A stretch of DNA of 64,000 nt, taken from positions 1-64,000 of the forward strand of contig JABHEG010000280.1 in NCBI GenBank assembly GCA_018676675.1, given 5' to 3'. Positions 27,001 through 36,000 of the stretch are shown in pieces. Position 1 is the first letter of the stretch. The number at the start of each line of letters is the position of its first letter. A program made the translations under genes and the position numbers. This stretch comes from Lentisphaerota bacterium (GTDB lineage Bacteria > Verrucomicrobiota > Lentisphaeria > Oligosphaerales > JABHEG01). The notes below the pieces were generated by a model. The model did no database searches and was not told the DNA's origin. It saw nothing but the letters and a program-made list of their open reading frames with translations.

Positions 27001-30000
27001 TGTTGGAGATCCCAGCGGACCCGGTGGGAAGAGCCGAGAGGGCGAGCTCAGTGTACCAGCCATCGGTGCTCGGGGCGAACGCGCTGACCAGGGAAGCGTC
27101 GGTGCTGTACTTGTGAACGGTCCCAAGAGCAGTGTTGCCAACGTAGACGTAGGTCGTTCCACTCTCGTCGACCACAGCGATGGTGTCCGAGCCGTTCGTG
27201 CCTTGAAGGCCGACGGACGCCACCGGCGCGAGCGCCATGTCGTACTTGATCAGTTCGGCGCCCTCACGGTCCGTGGTCACGTACAGGTAGGTCACCGCTG
27301 CCTCAAGAGAGAGCTCGATGTCACGGATCCGGATCATTGCCGCATCGCCTGAGGCAGGGGCAATCTCGACCGAAACGCCGGTCGCCCCACCAGCTGCGGT
27401 GAACCGAGAGATCGTGGCACGGACACCGTCCGGATCCTGTGGGGCCTGGAAGGCCACCAGGAGGTTCGTGCCGTCGCCTTCTACATCCACTACGGAGTTT
27501 GATGCGCCTAGGTCTACGGTGGTTCCTGCGACGCCCGTTCCAATGTCACACAGTGCGACCTGGCCGGCCCCCGTCGCGGTGAGGTTGTAAGCGACGTAAA
27601 GGGTTCCCCCGACGGCCTCGATATCGACGGCCTCGGACGCGGCGAACGTCTGAGTCCAGCCGCTTGCTGCGCCAGTCGTCCCGTGAAGCCTTTGGATCGC
27701 GGCGGCACCAGCGCCATCGTCGTACAGGATGTAGACGAAGTCGTTGGCAACTTCGAGATCCACGATTGTGGCGGCGGCGGGAAGGACGGGGACGAAAGCA
27801 GCCAGCGACGGTGAGAAGAGCAGGTCGCGCTGAATCCCGACCGTATTCTCCACTGTTGTCCAGCTGGCGTCACTGCCTGCGAAGATGCGAACATCAACGG
27901 CATCGTTGTACTGGCCATTGCCGTTACGATCCGCAAACATTTCTTCATCAGTGCTGTAAACGCCATTGCCATCGGTGTCGACGTAGAAGAGGTCATAGGC
28001 GACGCCATAGGTCTGATCCGCGGGGGCCGCACCGGCGTTCAGGATGGCCGTATCACCGGCCGCGTCATAGCGGCCGTCGCCGTCGTTATCGGTCCAGATA
28101 CAGAGAGTTGCGTTGACACCCAAGAGCATTTTTGTGATCTGCTGTGGGTTCTGCGAGGCGTCGACGACAAAGGCGTAGTCCTCTCCTCCGACACTGCCGA
28201 TCGCGGCCGGTCCGACCGCAGCTGCAGCATTCGCCCGGTCGCCCTGGGACCAATCATCTGTCCCGGTTGTTGCTCCGCTGAAGGTGAGGTCGATATCGGT
28301 ATCGCTGTCGCCGGTGTAGGCGACTGTTGCGCTGCCCGGGTAACCGGAATCGGGGAAGCTCCAGCGCGCGTGATGGGAAGCGGGAGTCACGCCTTCGGGG
28401 CGGACATCCTCGCTGAAGGTCACGGTAATCACGGTGTTGTCCGGCGCGATAGCCACATCGTTTGGATCGCTATCTTGAATGCGCTGGCTGGAATTGGCAG
28501 CCGTAACGACAGGCCGAGCGTAATCCGTGATGGTGATGGCGCCGCCGAAGCCGAAGTCATTCTCGGCCGCCGCACTGGAGATGCTGCGGACGACTCGTGC
28601 ACCTGCCGCGGTTGGGACGACGTAAGTCAAGGACGGTGATGCGGTCGTTCCGGCCGTGTTGCCCAGGAGGATCTCGATGCGATTCCGGGCAACCGTGACG
28701 CTCGTAACCGTCAGGGCCGTTGTGCCGTCAGCATCAGTCACGGCGAAGGCTGTCATCGCGGGGGAACCATGGCCATCCGCTGTCATCAGGTCATCGTCAA
28801 GCCAGACGATGATCTTGTCGAGACGGCCGTTGCCATCTTGGTCGAGGGCTGCACTGGACGCATACTCGGGAGTTCCCTTTGTGCTGTCGCTGAGTCCCTG
28901 AATGGTGACCGCCGTTGTGTTGGGCAGGGACTGGTTGTCGGCTGCATCCTCAATCGCGTAGCTTCCGCTGGAACGAAGGTTGATCGTGGCCCCGTCGATC
29001 CAGTTCTCAGCCGTTGTTCCGGCGGCGTCCACGAGGAAGGTGATGCGCACGGTCGTCGCATTGAGCGCGGTGAACTGGGTATTGCCCAACTCGACCGAAT
29101 CCCCCAGAGGCGACGTCACCACCCAGTGGGCATTAGCGAGGGCGCTTACCGCAACGGTGATGTCTTCACTGAAGGTGACATCCAGGTAGGGATCCACAGT
29201 TGCATTCTCGACAAGGCGACCATTATTCGTGGGCCAGGGGGAGACAACAGCGGTGACCGGCACAGGCGCCGCTCGGTCAACGATGAGGTCGCTGGGCACG
29301 CTGACGGAGGCAAGTTCCTCAGCCGTCTTGTTGGTGGTTGCGGACTGGTCCTGGAACGTGCCGTCCTGTGAGGTGAAGATGAAATCGGCCAGGCCGGTTC
29401 CCGCTCCCGCGGTTTCGGGGCTGCGTAGCAGGACCATTTCGTCATCATTACCATTGTAATAGGTGGTTCCCACGGTGGTGGCGATGCCTGTTGTCGCGTC
29501 TGTCGTGCTATCGACGTGCGTAAAACTCGTTCCGCCGAGGGTGTATTGGAGGGCGTTGAGGGAGGTAATGCTGGTCTTGTCCATATCCTCGGTGAAGGTA
29601 ACGACCACCTGATCGATATCGCCATCGTTATTTGGGTCGAAGAGCTCGACCTGGCGAATCCGGGGATCGGCGTAGTCAATGAGGAGTGCGCGGTACCAGT
29701 CGAGGTTGGTCCAGCCAGGCTGGGGGATGGTGTCGATGGCATTGCCGAGGAGATCGAGCCAGGTGGTTGTCTGACCGGTGAAGTACAGGTCATACGCGGC
29801 GGTTCCGGTGCTGGCGATTGCGTTCTCGGCTTCATCCAGATGAAGGGTTACGTACTCGTCGTTCCTGCCGGTCACAGGGATGCTGAAGAGCTGCTGATTG
29901 TCTGACAAGGCACCGCTGCGATCGGCAGTGTAGACGCCGACGCGATTCCTGAGGATGCCTGCCTCGATGACGTAGAGTGAGCCGGCCGCTTCGTCGAGCG

Positions 30001-33000
30001 TGACAGCGGTCGGGTTATCAATCGAGCTACCCGAGATAGGATAGCCAGTCGCGTAGTCGGCATCGCCCGTGCCGGCATCGTAGGAGGCCACGGTGAAGGC
30101 GGAGACGCGGTCGTTTCCGCTGTCAGCGACGTAGATCACGGTGGCAGCGCCACTCACGCCGGCGGTGTTAACCGCCAGTCCGCGGGGAGCACTGAGGGCC
30201 TTTGCTCCGCTTGGTGTCAAGGTCATGGTTTCAGTCGGTGCGTTTGCGGTCCAAGGCTGGGCACTGCCAAAGACGCGGACCCTGTTGCTTTCTGTGTCGG
30301 CCACGTAGAGACTATCAGCGCCGTCGATGGTAAGTGCCTGCGGCCGGTCAAACGCGAGGACGCCCTCGGGTTTCAGGAAATCGATTCCAGCTGCCCCGGT
30401 AGCGTCATAGGGCGTGCCGTCGGCAAAGAACCGGCCGACCCTTGCGTTCATGCGGTCGAGAATGAACAGGTATCCGTTGCTGTCAACGACCACATCCCAG
30501 GGCTGCGAGAACCCATCGTCCGTGCTCGTCTTCCCCGTTATGGGCCATCCCGCGCCGATGATCTCCTGGCTCGCGTTGGTTCCGGCCGTGCGGAACTTAC
30601 GGATCGTGTCGGTTCCTGCATCGGTGACGTAGAGCACATCGAAGCCGGATGCCGTACCGTCGGTGAAATCGAGGGTGCTGTTGCCCCAGATGCTGTGGTC
30701 CCCGAGGAGCACGAAGTCCAGCCCCTCGATCCGCTCAACTGCGAGTGCTGAGACGGCCGTCCCGATCCCGGTCCGTACGTTCGTTCCCCCGCCACCGAAC
30801 GCATTGATTGCGGCGCCGTCCGCTACGGCAAACTTGGCAACCGTGCCAGCCCCTGCAAGGACATAACCCGTGAAGAATGACGCTCCGTCCGAGCCGATGG
30901 CAAGCTTGGTGACCGATACGGGGACATCGATGATCCCGTCTGTGTCGAATGCGGCGTCCACGGCACCGGTGGTATGGAGAATCTTGGCGACATGGTTGGT
31001 TCCACCCGTGGTGAAAGCCGCATATACGGCTGAAGCATCACTCACGAACGCGGTGACGGCGGTGGCACCGGCAAGCCCGGCAACAGGCAGAGCCAGGTTG
31101 CCATCGGCAATCTGGCGGGTCTCTACCTGAATAGCCGCGCCCGTGTTGACGGCCACAAATACCGACGTACTGCTGACGGCCAAGCCGTAGACCGCGGTGT
31201 AGGGACCGTCCAGGATTCCATCGCCGCCGCCAAAGGCGGTATCCAGCGCGCCGTCAGCGACAAGCAGTTTGGCGACATTCACGGTGTCGTAGGCAACAAA
31301 CACGCCGGAAGAGGAAGCGATCAGAGCCTGGATGGACGCATACGGTCCTGCAAACGTGGTGCTTACGCCGGTCTCGCCGTTGATCTTGAGGACTCGATTG
31401 TCAGATGTCGTCGTGAAAATGTAGGTCACACCGTCGCTCAGGTCGCGAGCCGTTGCGATCAGCGAGCCACTGACGGCGGTCGCGGCGACGGGGAATCCTG
31501 AGGTGGCTTCCAGGCCATCGTCCGTGGAGAATTTACGCAGTTGTGCGGTCACCGGGTCCAGCACGAACATGTACTTGGCGCCGCTGACGTACGTGGAGAC
31601 TGCAGCCCCAAAGGCAGCCGTGGTGAAGGGGAACTCGTCCGCCTTGTAGGCAACGCCCTTGGTGGCGTTGAAGGTGTTGATGGTGGATGCAACAGGGATG
31701 AACTGAACGGCATCGGCCGCACCAGCCAGGCTGTAGCGGGAGACCCGGCGGTTACCGGTATCACTGAGGTAGATCCATGAACCGGGATTGACGGCCAGAT
31801 CTGAGAAGGGGCTGACCTGCGGGTCCAGGGAGTTGCGCGGGAATTCGCCTTCGTCGGGATCCGAGACATCATCGGTCATGGCGAAATTGATGTCGGGCGT
31901 CCCGTCCTGATTGATGTCGAGGGCAAACTGATCGGCCTCGTCCGAGCCGAAGGTCAGATCATCCATCGGCTCACTGAGGTGGAGAACGATTTCATCAACG
32001 GTCCCGTTGTCATTGGAGTCAAAGAAGCTGACGTCGAGGATGACCGGCTCGGCCTTGTCGACTTCAGGCAGGGTGTAGTCGGTAATCAGCGGGTAGCGGC
32101 CGGTACGACCGAGATAACAGTTGTTGCCGTAGTCGTAGAGGTCGAAGTAGTTGGTAATTGTGCCTGTGGTACGATCTACGCGGGGGAGTTTGGCGGGATC
32201 GACCAGGACGTAGATGTAACGTTCGTTGGCCGGGGGATCGCCTGCCTGGTTGAGGAGCCGTTCGTTCATCCGGATGATCGTCGGTCCGGAAAGCCCGGAG
32301 ATCTGGTAAGCGCTTCCGCCACCCCAACCCCAGGCGAGGAGTCCTTCACTTGGGCTGTATTGAATGGGAGTGATGGTCGTGTTGACCCTGAAGTGGTTGG
32401 CGGTCGTGCCCCTGACAAGGAGGATACCGGTGTTTGCCCCGCCGTCCATATCGGTGATGTTGGCGCGCGACCATGTGTCGGCACCGGTGTCCTCAACAGA
32501 GTTGGTGAAGTTGTACCAAATACAGTGATGAGACACGGAGAGGATGGTTATGCCGGTGAGAAGCTGCTGGTTGGTGGTGCTTCCTTGTTGGTTCAGCATC
32601 TTCTCGACCTCAAGATCGTTGACCCCGTACTGGAAGTCATTCGGGTAGCGCATGATCTGGCTGGAAGCCTGGGTCGCGACATTTGCGGGAACGGTGATGT
32701 ATGTGAGGGCCGTTCCGGTGGTGATCGTTTGGCCGGGCGAATAGCGGCGCTGGGCGGGGAAGCGGTAGAGAACCCAGTGCTCGAATTCCATGTTCTTGGC
32801 GGATGTGCCGAGGGCGATATGGGGATCGGTGGGGTCGATGCGAATGGTGATCTTCTCGTCGTCGGAAATGTGAGGATCGTAGAACTGGTCGAAGGTGGCA
32901 AGGCCGTTGCCCTGCTGGGTGACTGAGTCGAAGAAATCCAGGCTGGTGTCGAGGCCGATGGTCCAATTTCCGGTGGCCGGATGGTACTGGCCGGTGCCGC

Positions 33001-36000
33001 CGAAGTCGATCGCGAGGCTGTTCGGGCCAACAAGCGCGGCCGGGTCATTGTAGAACATCGCATCCATCATGGGCTCACTGAACGTCATGACGATGTCATC
33101 GATGTAGCCTTCCGGGGGCTCTTGGGGGTTGAGGTTGGGATTGCCGCTGCCCCCGTCGAGCTGGAGGGCTTCGAAGATTGTTGGTGCAGCGTAGTCGTGA
33201 TTGATCTGGATGGTTGTACCCACGCCATCGTTGGCGGGATTGTTGTTAAGGGGCACATCCGTGAAGGTCCCGGGGGCGGTCGTGAAGGTGATCTTCTTGT
33301 CGCGAGTATTGCGGACACTGTCGATCCAGTCGTTGGTTATGATGGTGATGTAGGCGTCGTTGGGGTCGCCGGGATCAATAATGCCGGTCGGGGAGGTGAG
33401 GTCGAGGACCGTGTTGCTGACAGTGGCCGTGGAGGTCGGGGCAAACTGCGGCAGTTCGTCATGTAGGAAAACTGTTCCCGCTGCTGTGCCGGACACGTCG
33501 TCGGTAACGGCATCAACGCCTATGAAGACGTCGCTGTCATCAAGGCGGAACTGGCGAATAACACTGGCAAGATCGACTGATGCGTCTGTGATAGGCTCAC
33601 TGAAGTGGATGACAATGACGTCGGTGTTTCCGTCTCGGTCGTTATCGTGCTGCCAGGTTTCATAGGGAACCGGGCCCGCGCGGTCATAGACGGTAATTTC
33701 GGCCCAGTCCTGGGAGAGTGCTTCGTTGCCGGCAAAGTCAAGATAGCGATTCTCGTCGGTGGCGAACTGAACGATGGTGCGAAGGGTATTCCGCAGGGAA
33801 AGGTCATCGGTCAGGACGGTGAGGACATTATCGTTGCTCAGCATGGGGTCGGAGGTGCCCTCGAGTGCTGTCCCGGCGGCATCCGTGGTACTGTCAAAGC
33901 CCACGCAGTCATTGTTAGTGAAACCGAAGTCGAACTGGGTTTGGTCCCGTTCCGCGAGACTGATGGTTGAGTCGTCCATGTCCTCTGAGTAGGTGACGGT
34001 CAATGCGTCGATATCGCCCGCTTCGTTCATATCGAATTCTTCAACACCGACGATGTGGGGGGGCGTGTCAACCAAGGCCGAGACTGCGCCGATGGAGTAG
34101 CTGATCATGAGGTTCGCTTCGGGGCCCACGGTAATGCTGTCGAGGATGACGCCGGTGCCGCTGAGCTCGCGGAAACGCAGACTCCAGCGCGGGTTGAGGC
34201 TGTAGTATTCGTAGCGGACGCTGTAAACGCGGTAGTAGATACGGGAAGCGATATCGTTCTGGTAGGCCAGGTGGAGATTGCCGTACTTGTCACTCTTGGC
34301 GTGGAGGTCAATGACGCTGTTGCCACCGAGCAGGCCGGTATCATTGACGAGGCCGACTTGGCTGGAGGCTGTGACTGAGAACGTCCCGCCGCCGGCGATA
34401 GCGGCCAGTGTGAGAGCCTTTTCCTGGAGAATGGCGTTCGGGTCCGTGGTGTCAGCCCAGATAATCCGGACGGTCTCCGCCGGCGTGGTGGTGCGTTGGT
34501 CGTCAGAGACGGAAATCTCCTTCCCTCCCGAGATCGCGATCGCGGGCGACACGATGTCGGTGGTGGTGAGTGGATCGGTAGCTGTTTCGGGGCCCTGCCA
34601 GGTCACGCCGGCATCAGCTGTCCGGTCATAGCGAAGGGCATCCGCGGCCGTGGAATGGTAGGCGACGTGAACGGTTCCGGTGCTGTCCACGGCAGCCTTG
34701 GGATTGTAGGCCGTTGCGAACGGCGCGACGTTGCTCTCAATCGTTGCCGTGCGATCGGCAGCCCAGCTGCCGTCGCCCTGCCGACTGATCGTTGCATACT
34801 TGACATCGCGAACGTTGACCCAGACCACTTCGCCGGCGTCGTAGTCGCCATTGGGCGTGGTGTCTGCGATACAGAGGCCGAACAGCAGTCCGGTTGCGGG
34901 GGTCCCGGCGGTGGGTGTTCCGACGATGTCCGTGTCGTTGACGTGACCTGGGTCGTTGAAGATATAGTCGACATCGTTTGCCGGCTCCGTCCAGACCACA
35001 TCACCCGCGGAGTAGCGCCGGTTGCCGTCGGCGTCCTGCCACATGACAACGCGTGCGCCGCCTTCGCCGACGATGATACCGGTGGTCGCGCCGTCGACGG
35101 CGACTGCACCGGTGTCAGCCATGAGGACATCGCCCTGAGTCGTGTCATAGATGCGGTCCGTTGCAGGTGTTGAAGCCGTCCACACGACGTGCAGCACATC
35201 GCTGTTGGGGTCAGTCGCGTGGATGTCTACGGCCAGATAGGGATAGGCGGCGTCGGCATCCGTCGCATCGGAGATCAGTGTATCAGTACTCCATGTGAGT
35301 CCCGCATCCGTGGAGTACGTGTAGTAGACGCCTGAGCGACCGGTTGCCGCATCCACGGCTTCGAACACGGTGTGGAGAACGTTCCCGGCAACGCCGTAGG
35401 TCTGAGGCGGGTCGATGAAGGCGTAGGTGCTTGAGATCGTGACCTGATTGCTCCAGACTTTACCGTCATCATCGGGGTTGCTGTAGGCGTACTTGAGGAC
35501 CCAGTTGTCCCGATCAACGTAGACGGCGTGGGTGACACCACTGCCGTCCTGATGGATGGTTGCGTCGACTTTGCTGACGCCGTCCAACGGAACGATCTCG
35601 TGGATATTCTCCGTGGTTTCTCCGGTGTCGCCGACAACGAGGGTCATCGTGCTGCCGCTTGCGGAGATAGCAGAGATGTCGTAGCCAAGCGGGATGGCAG
35701 CGTAGCTCTCGCTGCTCGGATCACTATCCGACGTAAAGGCAGTGTTATTGCCGTTGCGGAAGTAGTCGTCTTCAGAGCCGGAGCCGGCATTGAGCTGCAG
35801 GTGCTGAATGCCGTCGGCTTCCTCAAGGTCGACGAGGTAGTGGTTCTGGTCGTCGTTGTTGGCCTGGTTCTCGTCTACGTGCCAAATGAGGAGACCGCGC
35901 TGCGGTCCGGGGAGGTATGAGTCGTAAGTGACGGCCTGGCGGTTCTCTATCAGGATGTACTCACCGGCCGGCCAGGTGTCGCCCCGGATGTAGGCCATGC